Positions 8,399 to 17,536 of a DNA stretch of 64,000 bases are shown piece by piece. Numbering within the stretch: the first letter of the stretch is position 1; every line of letters begins with the position of its first letter. The notes beneath the pieces were generated by a model. That model was not told the origin of the DNA. It was given only the letters and a program-made list of their open reading frames with translations, and made no database searches. Source of the DNA: QNZT01 sp964573205 (GTDB taxonomy: Bacteria; Campylobacterota; Campylobacteria; Campylobacterales; QNZT01); contig CAZNIT010000045.1 in assembly GCA_964573205.1 (NCBI GenBank), positions 1-64,000 of the forward strand. The letters run 5' to 3'. The position numbers and the translations under genes were made by a program.

Positions 8399-9434
8399 TA
8401 TTTTCTCCTATCGTCATGATCTCTTGGATCTGTTCTTTTACTTTTTCATACACGAAAGAGTCTTTGAAACTCTCACATTTTCCACCGCTGGCATTTGCAT
8501 GTCCGCCTCCACCAAAAAGCTCCTGAGCGATTTTGCTGACATCAACCTTGTCGTTCGCTCTCATAGAGATATTTTTTCGTCCGTTTATATCCATAAAAAA
8601 GTCAAAGTCAGGATTTCTTACTAAAAATTCGTTTCCTATTATAGAAGTGTTTCCGATGGAATAGGTCAAAATACCTTTATAGCCTTTATAGTGGATACTC
8701 ATCTGCTCTTTTTTCTTCGTAAGCATGTCTACGATAAAACCTGAAACCAAATTTTCAAGAGTATTGTTCTTCTCCTTTAGAAAAAAACTTTTTTTTATAG
8801 AGTGAATAGCATCATCAAGCGCGATATGAGGATCCTCTTTTTCTATAAATTCCATAGCTCTTTCAAGAGAGTTGAACATATACCGGGTGTTCTGTTCGCT
8901 AAATAGTATCCTATTTATCTCCCTAGAGCCGGCGACAAGCCGCATGAAAACTTTTCCTAGCTCAAAATATTCACTTTCGTCCAACCAAATATCCACAGCG
9001 TTCACTATATCTACATAAGTTTCAAGCTCACTTAAATCAAATCCTTTTTTTATAAAATAGTCGTATGTAATCTTTGTAGCGCATCTTGAGGCGTCAAGAT
9101 AGTACCACTCGTACTCCTGTGCACAATCTTGTCCGGTTTTATGATGATCCAAAAGAGTGATTTCTATATTTTTATTGGAGTTTTCAACACTTTTTTCAAG
9201 AAACCTCGCCTGTTGAAGAGTCAAATTGAGATCGGTTATGAGTATTAGATTGTCCTCGGCTCCACTCATATATATCTCTCTTAAAATTTCGTTTATACAA
9301 CTGTCTATTTCACTACCATAGTTCGAGTTGTAATATCTGATATCCTCGAAACATCTCTTCGTAATAAGCTGGCAACTGTAACCGTCAAGATCGGTATGGG
9401 AGAGATGAAAAACTTTTTGCCTCTTTTTTTGCAT
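8391..9434 (-). CDS. DHH-family phosphoesterase (NrnB/RecJ-like fold)
   Basis: This is a manganese-dependent phosphodiesterase of the DHH/DHHA1 superfamily, which includes oligoribonucleases and cyclic-dinucleotide hydrolases. Metal-binding motifs are HTDLDG at 13-18, an Asp in LITDLN near 68 and DHH at 96-98. The C-terminal DHHA1 domain carries GGGGHANASGG near residue 311. The length of 347 residues matches small NrnB-type enzymes rather than RecJ. It lies 16 bases after flhA, in the flagellar regulator operon. Substrate (nanoRNA or a cyclic nucleotide) cannot be told from sequence. Confidence 0.85.
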   Translation of the reverse strand: MQKKRQKVFHLSHTDLDGYSCQLITKRCFEDIRYYNSNYGSEIDSCINEILREIYMSGAEDNLILITDLNLTLQQARFLEKSVENSNKNIEITLLDHHKTGQDCAQEYEWYYLDASRCATKITYDYFIKKGFDLSELETYVDIVNAVDIWLDESEYFELGKVFMRLVAGSREINRILFSEQNTRYMFNSLERAMEFIEKEDPHIALDDAIHSIKKSFFLKEKNNTLENLVSGFIVDMLTKKKEQMSIHYKGYKGILTYSIGNTSIIGNEFLVRNPDFDFFMDINGRKNISMRANDKVDVSKIAQELFGGGGHANASGGKCESFKDSFVYEKVKEQIQEIMTIGENNE

Positions 9435-9450
9435 TTTCTTTTAAACCTTT

Positions 9451-11616
9451 TTATAGATCTTCGATACTGACGGAACTTAACACTTCAAATTTTGCCGAAG
9501 GATCCACCTCGGCATGAGAGAGCACCACTATGTCGAGATTGAACTTTTTAAATATATCGGAAAGCGGTTTGCGCATAGAAGGATCCACTATCAAAATAAC
9601 GGGCGCCACACCCTTTTGTAAAATTGCGGCCGCTTCATCACTGACCTTTTGCACAAGCGAATTAATCTGTTTGATATTTAACATAAACTCTTTCAATCCG
9701 TCACGCTCTTGTAAATGCTCAAGTAGCTTCTGTTCGGTAGGTGCGGCGAAAGTCATAAGTTTCAATATTCCATGATCATCTTTGTATTGATTGGTTATGA
9801 CTCTCGCAAGCCTTGCTCTTACCTGCTCGGTAATGATATCCACATTTTTAGTAACTTCAGCCACATCACTTATAGTTTCCAAAATCGTAAGCATATCTTT
9901 TATAGGAATCTTTTCGGATAAAAGCTCCTTTAAAACTCTTTGTATTAAACCGATCGACGCGACTTTCAAAACGTCTTCTACCACTACCGGATAATTTTTC
10001 TTCACGTTTTCAAGAAGCTCCTGAACATCTTGTCTTGTTAAAAGCTCATCGGAATATTTTTTGATAAGTTCGCTTATATGCGTAGAGATGACGGTCGAAG
10101 GATCTACAACCGTATATCCTCTGGTAATCGCCTCCTCTTTTTGTTCGGGATCTATCCAAATGGCATCAAGACCGAAAGCGGGCTCTTTAGTGGCTATTCC
10201 ATCCATCGGTTCGCTTACAAGCCCGTTGTCCATCGCTAAAAATTTATCCGGATATACTTCGCCGCCACCGATTTCGACTCCTTTTAAAAGTAATTGATAC
10301 TGGTGAGGAGCCAAATGAAGATTGTCCCTTATTCTCATCTGAGGAATTAAAAAGCCGTAATCCGTTGCAATTTTACGACGCATACTTTTGATACGATCCA
10401 AAAGATCTCCCTTAAGAGCAGGATCGGCCAGACGAATCAGTTGATATCCCAGGTCAAGTTCCAAAACTTCCTGTTTTAAAATATCTTCAAGAACTTTCTC
10501 CTCTTCTTGTTGTTTTGCCTGAGGTGTCCTCTCGGCGGGCGCAACGCCTTCGGGAGTCTCTTTCGCCTCCTCAGTCGCAACCGCGGCTACTCCGCTCTCA
10601 CCGGATGTTTGAATAAGATAACCAAGTCCCGCAAAAACGATTCCCACAAATCCCAAAGAGAGAGTGGGAAGTCCGGGTACTAAGGCGAACATCAAAAGTA
10701 TTCCTCCTACTATATAAAGAGTCTTATAGTCACTTACAAGTTGTTCGACCGCATTGGTCGCAAAACTTTCACCCTCTCCTCCGGCTTTCGTGGCTCTAGT
10801 GATGATAATACCGGTCGCGGTTGACATCACAAGTGCGGGAAGCTGTCCCACAAGACCGTCCCCGATAGTCAAGATCGTAAATGTCTGAGCCGAACTTGCC
10901 GCATCCATATCAAACTGAAACATCCCTATAAGAAATCCGCCGATAATGTTGATGACGGTTATAATAATACCGGCAACAGCGTCACCTTTGACAAATTTAC
11001 TCGAACCGTCCATCGCACCGTAAAAGTTGGCTTCTTGAATGATGGCCTCTCTTCTCTCTCTAGCCGTTTTTTCATCTATTAGACCGGCATTTAGGTCGGC
11101 GTCTATCGCCATCTGTTTCCCAGGCATAGCATCTAAGGTAAATCTTGCAGCGACTTCCGCGACCCTGGTAGAACCTTTGGTAATAACCATAAAATTTATC
11201 AACACGAGTATGACAAATACGATAATACCTATTACATAGTTCCCGCCTACGACAAATTCACCGAATGATGTGATGATATCGCTCACCGCCTCAGGACCAG
11301 CGTGTCCCTCGGAAAGTATCATTCTAGTTGTCGCGATATTCAAAGAGAGCCTAAAAAGGGTAATAATCAAAATAAGAGTCGGAAAAGTGGTCAAATCGGT
11401 CGGTTTAGGTATGTAGAGGGAAATCATTAAAATCAATACCGAAACCGCCAAAGAGACGGTCAATAAAAGATCGAGTACGGGACTAGGCAGCGGAACGATA
11501 ATGATGGCAAGAATGGAGATAACGAAAAATACGACCGTCAAATCTTTTGACGCGGCAAGAGGCGCTAAGAAATTTCTAACACCTTTTAAAGTCTGCGCGT
11601 TTTTACTTTGTGCCAC
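9451..11616 (-). CDS. flhA: Flagellar type III export protein FlhA
   Basis: FlhA is the large export-gate protein that couples proton flow to secretion of flagellar substrates. The first ~340 residues carry about eight hydrophobic segments. The FHIPEP-family signature (ARFTLDAMPGKQMAIDADLN) is at 158-177, and the cytoplasmic docking domain occupies the C-terminal half. The length of 721 residues is normal. The start is GTG, supported by GGGGA six bases upstream. It follows an Rrf2-type regulator by 24 bases and precedes the DHH enzyme, so it probably shares their promoter. Confidence 0.97.
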   Translation of the reverse strand: MAQSKNAQTLKGVRNFLAPLAASKDLTVVFFVISILAIIIVPLPSPVLDLLLTVSLAVSVLILMISLYIPKPTDLTTFPTLILIITLFRLSLNIATTRMILSEGHAGPEAVSDIITSFGEFVVGGNYVIGIIVFVILVLINFMVITKGSTRVAEVAARFTLDAMPGKQMAIDADLNAGLIDEKTARERREAIIQEANFYGAMDGSSKFVKGDAVAGIIITVINIIGGFLIGMFQFDMDAASSAQTFTILTIGDGLVGQLPALVMSTATGIIITRATKAGGEGESFATNAVEQLVSDYKTLYIVGGILLMFALVPGLPTLSLGFVGIVFAGLGYLIQTSGESGVAAVATEEAKETPEGVAPAERTPQAKQQEEEKVLEDILKQEVLELDLGYQLIRLADPALKGDLLDRIKSMRRKIATDYGFLIPQMRIRDNLHLAPHQYQLLLKGVEIGGGEVYPDKFLAMDNGLVSEPMDGIATKEPAFGLDAIWIDPEQKEEAITRGYTVVDPSTVISTHISELIKKYSDELLTRQDVQELLENVKKNYPVVVEDVLKVASIGLIQRVLKELLSEKIPIKDMLTILETISDVAEVTKNVDIITEQVRARLARVITNQYKDDHGILKLMTFAAPTEQKLLEHLQERDGLKEFMLNIKQINSLVQKVSDEAAAILQKGVAPVILIVDPSMRKPLSDIFKKFNLDIVVLSHAEVDPSAKFEVLSSVSIEDL

Positions 11617-11640
11617 AGTTTTCCCCGTATCTAGTAAAAA

Positions 11641-12039
11641 TTATAATATATCTTTGAGGGTAAGCTCCTCAAAAAATTCATCCATCTTCCGTTGAAACTT
11701 GTTCAAAAAAGGCCATATCATGCAAAAATCACCTTTTCCCGACGGACAAGAGAGGGTCGTCGTCGCACACTCGAAAACCGTAAGCGGCTTTTTCTCAGCC
11801 ACTTCTATCACTTTTCGAATATAAATTTCTCGGGGATCTTTGTTAAGCGAAAAACCGCCCTTAGCTCCTTTGTAGGATTTCAATATCCCCTCTCTCGCCA
11901 AAGATTGCAAAATTTTAGCAAGAAAACTTCTCGAGATATTCAATCTCTTTGAAAGCGTATCTACATCTTCGGGACTGTTTTGTCGTGCTATCAATACCAG
12001 TGACAATAAAGCATACTCACTCGCTTTTGTAAGTAACAT
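11641..12039 (-). CDS. Rrf2-family transcriptional regulator
   Basis: This is a winged-helix regulator of the Rrf2/IscR family, which often senses Fe-S cluster state, NO or redox. An N-terminal helix-turn-helix occupies residues 1-60 (SEYALLSLVLIA, then a recognition helix around SRSFLAKILQSLA), followed by the wing KGAKGGFSL. Three cysteines at C91, C98 and C106 match the arrangement of IscR's three cluster ligands, with slightly wider spacing. The 132-residue length is normal. It is the first gene before flhA, so it may autoregulate and tune flagellar export by redox state. That link is inference. Confidence 0.88.
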   Translation of the reverse strand: MLLTKASEYALLSLVLIARQNSPEDVDTLSKRLNISRSFLAKILQSLAREGILKSYKGAKGGFSLNKDPREIYIRKVIEVAEKKPLTVFECATTTLSCPSGKGDFCMIWPFLNKFQRKMDEFFEELTLKDIL

Positions 12040-12068
12040 AAAACTCCAATTCGGGGTATATTTCTCTC

Positions 12069-12097
12069 ATTATATCACATATCAATAAAGAAAACAA
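12069..12097 (-). promoter_or_regulatory. Sigma-70-type promoter for the Rrf2-flhA operon
   Basis: On the reverse strand a TATAAT -10 hexamer is preceded, after 17 bases, by TTGTTT as a -35. The -10 lies about 30 bases before the regulator's ATG. A site for the encoded Rrf2 protein could overlap it, but no clear symmetric operator is seen. Confidence 0.5.
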
Positions 12098-12146
12098 ATC
12101 TTTACCCGGTTTAATATATTGTCCGTATGTAAAAAATTTGATCGTA

Positions 12147-13436
12147 TCATAAACTCTTTATAGCTTTATAAGCCACGCTTGTCATCTTTTCCATCTCTTC
12201 ATCACTCACGATATACGGAGGCATAAAATAAACGACATTTCCAAGAGGTCTCAACAAAACTTCATTTTTTAGAGCATACTCGTATATCTTGAGTCCTACT
12301 CTTTCATTCGGTTCATACCCTTTTAACTCGACCGCACCTATGAAGCCCCTTTGTCTTATCTCATTTACATTCTCAAGTTCCGAAAAAGGCTGCATAAAAC
12401 CGCTAAGAGTTTTGATTTTGTTTCGATTTTTTTCTATGATATTATCTTTTTCAAATATATCGAGAGTCGCATTTGCGGCCGCACATGCAAGAGCGTTTCC
12501 GGTATAACTGTGCGAATCCAAAAATGATTTTCCTTCAAGATAATCACAATAAAAAGCACCGTATATCTCATCACTCATCATGACAACCGAAAGAGGCAGA
12601 TATCCTCCCGTAATGCCTTTTGAAAGACATAAAAAATCCGGTACGACACCGGCACTTTCACAAGCGAACATCGTCCCGGTTCGACCAAATCCGACCGCTA
12701 TCTCATCGGCAATCAAAAAGACTCCGTACTCACCGCACAACTCTTTCAATTTTTTGATATAGCTCGCATCATACATCGCCATAGATCCCGCACACTGTAC
12801 CAACGGTTCTATGACTACCGCGGAAACTCTTGATCCGAACCTTTCAAAAAGCTCTCTCATCGATTCTAAGGCTTCATCTTCACTTACGAGTGCCGGTGAT
12901 TTCGCCTGATAGGTTTTTATCAAAATTTCATCATATATCTTTTTATAAAGCGCCACATCCCCTACCGCCAAAGCTCCCATCGTTTCACCGTGATATGAGT
13001 TTTCAAGGGAGATGAAAACATCTCTTGTTTCATTATTGTTTTTGTAGTATTGAAAGCTCATCTTCAAAGCTATTTCTATGGCGCTTGAACCGTTATCGGC
13101 GAAAAAGAGTTTGTCGAGTCCTTTTGGCGTAAGATCTACAAGGCGTTCGGCAACTCTTACGGCACTCTCGTGGGTAAATCCGGCAAATATGACATGTTCT
13201 AGTGTTTCCAACTGCTCTTTTATCTTTTCGTTTATATAGGGATTTGAGTGACCGAACAAATTTACCCACCATGAACTTATCGCATCCAGATATCTGTTGC
13301 CGTCAAAATCAAAAAGGTAAGCCCCTTTACCTGATTTTACGGGAATAAACGGTAAAGTCTCGTAATCTTTCATTTGAGAGCAAGGATGCCAGATTTTAGC
13401 AAGATCCCTCTCTCTAATCTCTTTATTTGTCAACAT
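12147..13436 (-). CDS. bioA: Adenosylmethionine-8-amino-7-oxononanoate aminotransferase
   Basis: BioA is a PLP enzyme that uses S-adenosylmethionine as amino donor to make 7,8-diaminopelargonate in biotin synthesis. Typical motifs include WHPCSQMKDYE near residue 15, ISSWWVNLFGHSNP near 48, YHGETMGA near 145, IADEIAVGFGRTG near 240 and the PLP lysine in LSKGITGG near 273. The length of 429 residues is standard. Its ATG overlaps the luxS stop by seven bases. bioB is on the same strand about 22 kb away, so the biotin genes are scattered. Confidence 0.96.
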   Translation of the reverse strand: MLTNKEIRERDLAKIWHPCSQMKDYETLPFIPVKSGKGAYLFDFDGNRYLDAISSWWVNLFGHSNPYINEKIKEQLETLEHVIFAGFTHESAVRVAERLVDLTPKGLDKLFFADNGSSAIEIALKMSFQYYKNNNETRDVFISLENSYHGETMGALAVGDVALYKKIYDEILIKTYQAKSPALVSEDEALESMRELFERFGSRVSAVVIEPLVQCAGSMAMYDASYIKKLKELCGEYGVFLIADEIAVGFGRTGTMFACESAGVVPDFLCLSKGITGGYLPLSVVMMSDEIYGAFYCDYLEGKSFLDSHSYTGNALACAAANATLDIFEKDNIIEKNRNKIKTLSGFMQPFSELENVNEIRQRGFIGAVELKGYEPNERVGLKIYEYALKNEVLLRPLGNVVYFMPPYIVSDEEMEKMTSVAYKAIKSL

Positions 13437-13945
13437 GTGGCGTTTTTTATCAAACTCTCATCCAGCTTTAACTCTTCGTTATCCATAACACCTATGCCTC
13501 TTTTTAAGATATCCTGCGCGATCTGCCGCGCCTCTTTTAAAGAGTGCATCTTACAAGTTCCGCACTGATAGATATTTAATTCCGGTATATCGTTTTGACT
13601 TTTTACATTCAAAACATCTTCCATAGCCTTTTGCCATGCTTTTGCGACCTTTTTTTCATCGGGCGTTCCAATTACGCTCATGTAAAATCCGGTACGACAT
13701 CCCATCGGTGAGACATCGATAATCTCGACATCGTCGCTATTTAAGTGATCTCTGATAAAACCCGCAAAAAGGTGCTCTAGCGTATGAGTCCCTTTTTCAC
13801 TCATGATCTCTTCGTTGGGCTTGTAAAAACGAAGATCAAATACCGTCAGGGTATCTCCACACGGTGTTTTCATAGTTTTTGCGATTCTCACCGCCGGAGC
13901 CTTCATTTTTGTATGGTCAACCATAAAACTGTCTAACATCGGCAT
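13430..13945 (-). CDS. luxS: S-ribosylhomocysteine lyase LuxS
   Basis: LuxS cleaves S-ribosylhomocysteine to homocysteine and the precursor of autoinducer-2, recycling the product of SAM-dependent methylation. The metal-binding motif HTLEH is at 54-58, with the third ligand cysteine at about C128 (YQCGTC) and the catalytic cysteine at C83 (GCRTGFY). The length of 171 residues is right, and the N-terminus (MPMLDSFMVDHT) matches the family. It lies 24 bases after pheA and overlaps bioA, whose product also consumes SAM. No pfs gene is seen here. Confidence 0.96.
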   Translation of the reverse strand: MPMLDSFMVDHTKMKAPAVRIAKTMKTPCGDTLTVFDLRFYKPNEEIMSEKGTHTLEHLFAGFIRDHLNSDDVEIIDVSPMGCRTGFYMSVIGTPDEKKVAKAWQKAMEDVLNVKSQNDIPELNIYQCGTCKMHSLKEARQIAQDILKRGIGVMDNEELKLDESLIKNATC

Positions 13946-13969
13946 AATTTTTCCTTTATTCTAAATTTT

Positions 13970-14815
13970 TCAATCTATTTCGCATCGAAACCTATGGCTC
14001 TCATAAGTTCCTAATATTCGCACATCATCCGCGAAAAACGCCAACTCTTCCAGTGCCAGCCTCATAGCTCTTGATTCTACGTGTCCGTCGATATCGACAT
14101 GAAACTGACTTCCGCATGTAAGATTACTACTCATATAACTTTCGATCTTCAAAAGGTTGATTCCGTTTGTCGCAAAACCTCCTAGAGCTTTGTATAACGA
14201 TGCGGGGATATTTCGTACTTGGAAGATCAATGAGGTAATATATGAGAGTTTCGGATCATAAAGCGGTATAGTTTTTTTCGCACTCAAGATAAAAAACCTA
14301 GTCGTATTTCCGGATACATCCTCAAAACTCTCTTTTAAAATTTTCAAATTATATATTTTTGCCGCAAGTTTCGAGGCTATAGCCGATTTTTTGGGATCGT
14401 TTAGATTCGCTATCTCTTTTGCCGCGCCGGCAGTATCGAGTTTTGCGATGGCTTCTAGTTTTAATGAAGATATATTATTATGACACTGGGCTAATGCTTG
14501 AGGATGAGAAGCGACGGTTTTTACCGTATCTAAAGTCGCATTTTGAGTAGCCAAAAGACAATGAGTAACCGGTTCGAAATGTTCACCTATGACATGAAGC
14601 TTCATTTTCGGAATAAGCCTATAAATCTCCTCTACCCGTCCGGCAGTTGAATTTTCAAGCGGAATCATAGCAAGATCGGCATCCGACTGTTCCACCAACC
14701 ACATCGCCTCTTGAAAACTATCGCACGCTATTGGAATAAGAGCGGGAAACGCGCTTTTACAGGCTTGCTCGGAATAAGCGCCTTTTACGCCTTGGTATGC
14801 TATTTTTTTTGTCAT
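13970..14815 (-). CDS. pheA: Prephenate dehydratase (monofunctional)
   Basis: This enzyme converts prephenate to phenylpyruvate for phenylalanine synthesis. The catalytic domain starts at once (AYQGVKGAYSE near residue 6), with NSTAGRVEE near 55, SHPQALAQC near 102 and the conserved NTTRFF near 169. A C-terminal ACT domain (SLYKALGGFATNGINLLKIES) gives feedback control by phenylalanine. At 281 residues it lacks the chorismate mutase domain found in fused PheA proteins. No ribosome site is evident. A TATAAT hexamer ends only seven bases before the ATG, so the transcript may be leaderless. Confidence 0.93.
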   Translation of the reverse strand: MTKKIAYQGVKGAYSEQACKSAFPALIPIACDSFQEAMWLVEQSDADLAMIPLENSTAGRVEEIYRLIPKMKLHVIGEHFEPVTHCLLATQNATLDTVKTVASHPQALAQCHNNISSLKLEAIAKLDTAGAAKEIANLNDPKKSAIASKLAAKIYNLKILKESFEDVSGNTTRFFILSAKKTIPLYDPKLSYITSLIFQVRNIPASLYKALGGFATNGINLLKIESYMSSNLTCGSQFHVDIDGHVESRAMRLALEELAFFADDVRILGTYESHRFRCEID

Positions 14816-14821
14816 GAGAAA

Positions 14822-14827
14822 ATTATA
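14822..14827 (-). promoter_or_regulatory. Candidate -10 element immediately before pheA
   Basis: A perfect TATAAT lies on the reverse strand with only about six bases between it and the pheA ATG. Transcription would start at or within a base or two of the start codon. No good -35 is present at 17 bases, and the upstream DNA is occupied by the por operon hairpin. Confidence 0.35.
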
Positions 14828-14842
14828 TAGTAAAAAGAATTA

Positions 14843-14870
14843 ACGGCACCCTTTAAATAAGGAGTACCGT
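14843..14870 (-). terminator. Terminator-like hairpin after the por operon
   Basis: A nine-pair stem (including two G-T pairs on the reverse strand), a bulge and two further pairs close a four-base loop. A T-rich but imperfect tail follows. It begins about 20 bases after the porB stop and sits between porB and pheA. Confidence 0.55.
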
Positions 14871-14890
14871 CATTTCGGGGATTGATTTCG

Positions 14891-15847
14891 TTAGACTTTC
14901 GCCTCTTCTCTTCTTTGTAGATATTCCCAAAATTCATCTACATTTTTTTGCCACTGCTTTATAACATGCTCATTTTCAGGTTTGAATAGGTGTCTAAATC
15001 TTCCCTGCGCCCCAAGATAATCTCTAACGGGAATTACATTTTTAGGTCTATATGTAATATTTAGTTCTTTACCGTCTATAATCTCATATAGAGGGAAGAC
15101 CAAAGAATCCGTCGCTAAATCGGATACGTTTATAGTATCTTTCGGATCGAATTTCCATTCGGTCGTACAAGCGCTGATGGCATTGAGATAGACAGGACCT
15201 TCCGTCGTTAAAGCTCTTTGCATCTTCTTTATCATATCTTTCCATTTATTCGGCGCCATCTGAGCGACATAAGGAGCTCCGTGAGCCGCCATAATAGCTA
15301 CCATATCTTTTTTCATCTCTTTTTTTCCGTAGCTTATGCGACCTGCAGGCGAGGTAGTGGTGGATGATCCAAGAGGCGTGGAGGAGCTTCTTTGTCCGCC
15401 CGTATTTGCATAAACTTCGTTATCAAGACAGATATAGGTAAAGTCATGGCCTCTCTCGACCGCGCCGCTTAACCATTGAAAACCTATATCGTAAGTTGAA
15501 CCGTCTCCTCCGAAAGCTACGAATTTAACGGGAGCGTCGGGATCTTTAAGCGTTCCTTTTCTCTTTCTGGCTTTATACATCGCTTCGGCTCCGGCCACAG
15601 CGGTCGCCGCATTTTCAAACCCGATATGAATCCATGAAGTATCCCATGAAGTATAAGGATAGACGGCGGTGGACACTTCAAGACAACCGGTATTCGAAGA
15701 GATGACGAGATTGTCATCCGTACAGTTCATCAACTCTCTTACTATGATAGAGTGAGCGCATCCGGGACAAAGAAGGTGTGCACCCTCAAATCTATCGTTT
15801 GACGTCGATAACTCTTTTAAGTTTTTAATTTTTTTAATTGTACTCAT
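14891..15847 (-). CDS. porB: Pyruvate:ferredoxin oxidoreductase, beta subunit
   Basis: The beta subunit binds thiamine pyrophosphate and a [4Fe-4S] cluster in the enzyme that interconverts pyruvate + CoA and acetyl-CoA + CO2 with ferredoxin. Likely cluster cysteines are C27, C30 (CPGC) and C55. The TPP motif GGDGSTYDIG is near residue 117 and continues to the LDNEVYANTGGQ segment. I chose the ATG with AGGGGAG eight bases upstream. A further in-frame ATG eight codons earlier lies within porA and has poorer support. Last gene of porGDAB; the four-subunit form is the standard one in Campylobacterota. Confidence 0.95.
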   Translation of the reverse strand: MSTIKKIKNLKELSTSNDRFEGAHLLCPGCAHSIIVRELMNCTDDNLVISSNTGCLEVSTAVYPYTSWDTSWIHIGFENAATAVAGAEAMYKARKRKGTLKDPDAPVKFVAFGGDGSTYDIGFQWLSGAVERGHDFTYICLDNEVYANTGGQRSSSTPLGSSTTTSPAGRISYGKKEMKKDMVAIMAAHGAPYVAQMAPNKWKDMIKKMQRALTTEGPVYLNAISACTTEWKFDPKDTINVSDLATDSLVFPLYEIIDGKELNITYRPKNVIPVRDYLGAQGRFRHLFKPENEHVIKQWQKNVDEFWEYLQRREEAKV

Positions 15848-15863
15848 AATTTCTCCCCTATTC

Positions 15864-17087
15864 CTATTCAAAATACTCTAATTTCGGGCCTCTGAGGCTT
15901 ATGAACTGTTGTATTTTACCTGATCTTTTTCCGGATTTGGCGTTTTTATCCAACTCTCTATAAATATCTTTGATAGCGTCAACAGTCAAATCCCTACCGC
16001 CAAGACCGTAGATGTAGTTGGTTACGATCGGTTTGGTATCGCCGGCGTAAAGCGCGGCACTCACTTCGTTATATAGCATACCGAGTGCACCGCCGGGAGC
16101 ACTTCTATCCATACAAGCGATCGCTTTGGCATCTTTTAGAGCTTCTCTGACTCCGTCAAACGGAAAAGGTCTAAATACCCTAGGAGATACGACTCCTGCT
16201 TTTATACCCTCTTCTTTTCGAATCTCTTCGGCAACCATTTTAGCGGTTTCAACGGTAGTACCCAACGCCACGATAGCCACTTGGGCATCTTCCATCATAT
16301 AAGATTCGACTCTATTATATTTTCTACCGGTTCTTTTCTCAAACTCTTCAAATACTTTGTCTATAACGGGACGAGAATCCAAAAGAGCTTTATGCTGCTT
16401 TGCTTTATGCTCATAGTGCCAATCCTCTTCCGTCTGAGCGCCGTAAGTAACGGGCTTTGTAAAATCAAGCATCTCATCGACGGTTTTATAATCACCGATA
16501 AATTCATAAGCTTCATCGTCAGTTAAAGGATGAATATTTTGAGCGGTATGCGATGTGATGAAACCGTCTTGGTGAACCATAACCGGAAGTCTTACATCCA
16601 TATCTTCACCTATTTTAAAAGCCATCAAAGTCAAATCGTAAGCTTCTTGAGCGTTAAAAGCGTCAAGCTGTATCCATCCGCTATCCCGCCCAAGGTACAT
16701 ATCCGAATGGTCTCCACGCACATTCAAAGGTGAAGCCAGCGCTCTGTTTACCACACAAAGTACTATCGGAAGTCTCATACCGCTTGCCTGGTAAAGAACT
16801 TCCACCATAAGCGCAAAACCTTGAGAACTCGTAGCCGTCGCTACTCTTCCGCCGGCTGCCGCGGCACCCACACATCCGCTCATAGCGCCATGTTCGCTCT
16901 CGACCATGACGAACTCGCCGTCAACATAACCGTCCGCTAAAAACTTAGCGTACCCCTCGACAACCGGAGTCGAAGGGGTGATCGGATAAGCCGCAACAAC
17001 ATCAACCTGCGCCTGTCTAAGCGCCTGTGCCGCCGCATAGTTACCGTCCCAGACTTCTACTTCCTGAATATCCCATTTCTCTGCCAT
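15864..17087 (-). CDS. porA: Pyruvate:ferredoxin oxidoreductase, alpha subunit
   Basis: The alpha subunit supplies the pyrimidine-binding half of the thiamine pyrophosphate site. Typical motifs are YPITPSTPVVE near residue 35, VESEHGAMSGCVGAAAAGGR near 62 and TATSSQGFALM near 84, then NVRGDHSD near 122. The 407-residue length is standard. Its ATG shares one base with the porD stop (TAATG), so translation is coupled, and porB follows after 16 bases. Confidence 0.96.
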   Translation of the reverse strand: MAEKWDIQEVEVWDGNYAAAQALRQAQVDVVAAYPITPSTPVVEGYAKFLADGYVDGEFVMVESEHGAMSGCVGAAAAGGRVATATSSQGFALMVEVLYQASGMRLPIVLCVVNRALASPLNVRGDHSDMYLGRDSGWIQLDAFNAQEAYDLTLMAFKIGEDMDVRLPVMVHQDGFITSHTAQNIHPLTDDEAYEFIGDYKTVDEMLDFTKPVTYGAQTEEDWHYEHKAKQHKALLDSRPVIDKVFEEFEKRTGRKYNRVESYMMEDAQVAIVALGTTVETAKMVAEEIRKEEGIKAGVVSPRVFRPFPFDGVREALKDAKAIACMDRSAPGGALGMLYNEVSAALYAGDTKPIVTNYIYGLGGRDLTVDAIKDIYRELDKNAKSGKRSGKIQQFISLRGPKLEYFE

Positions 17088-17524
17088 TATGATTCCTTAC
17101 TTTTTTTCTTTTTTTCGGGCCATTTTGATAAAGCCTCATCTATGTCGGTTCTCTCTTCGAACATAAGAAGTGATTTCGGATTCGTCGGACACACTTCCAC
17201 GCATACTCCGCACCCTTTACAGTGATCAAAATCGATACCGATCATTTTTTTATCTCTGGAGATTATGGAAGTATCCGGACAAAACACCCAGCAATTCTGA
17301 CAATCGATACATATATCTCTGTTATAGATCGGCTTTATTACACGCCAGTCCGCGACACTCGCCGTATAAGAGTTGGTTTCGGCATACGGTCTCTCTTCCT
17401 GCTTCAAAAAGGCTACATTCCCCACTTCCGTCGCAAAAGACTCAAGCACCACGCCTTGACTTACTTCATCCCAGCCTAAAAGCTCTTCACTTCCTAAAAA
17501 TTTTGGATTTTCACTCTGTTTCAT
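17087..17524 (-). CDS. porD: Pyruvate:ferredoxin oxidoreductase, delta (ferredoxin) subunit
   Basis: This subunit carries two [4Fe-4S] clusters that pass electrons out of the complex. Two ferredoxin-type cysteine motifs are visible near residues 76-87 (CIDCQNCWVFCP) and 106-118 (CKGCGVCVEVCP). A roughly 70-residue N-terminal extension carries the conserved complex-binding segment. I chose the ATG six bases after AAGGAAG; a TTG one codon earlier is also in frame. It lies between porG and porA and overlaps porA by one base. Confidence 0.94.
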   Translation of the reverse strand: MKQSENPKFLGSEELLGWDEVSQGVVLESFATEVGNVAFLKQEERPYAETNSYTASVADWRVIKPIYNRDICIDCQNCWVFCPDTSIISRDKKMIGIDFDHCKGCGVCVEVCPTNPKSLLMFEERTDIDEALSKWPEKKKKSKES

Positions 17525-17536
17525 CAAACTTCCTTT

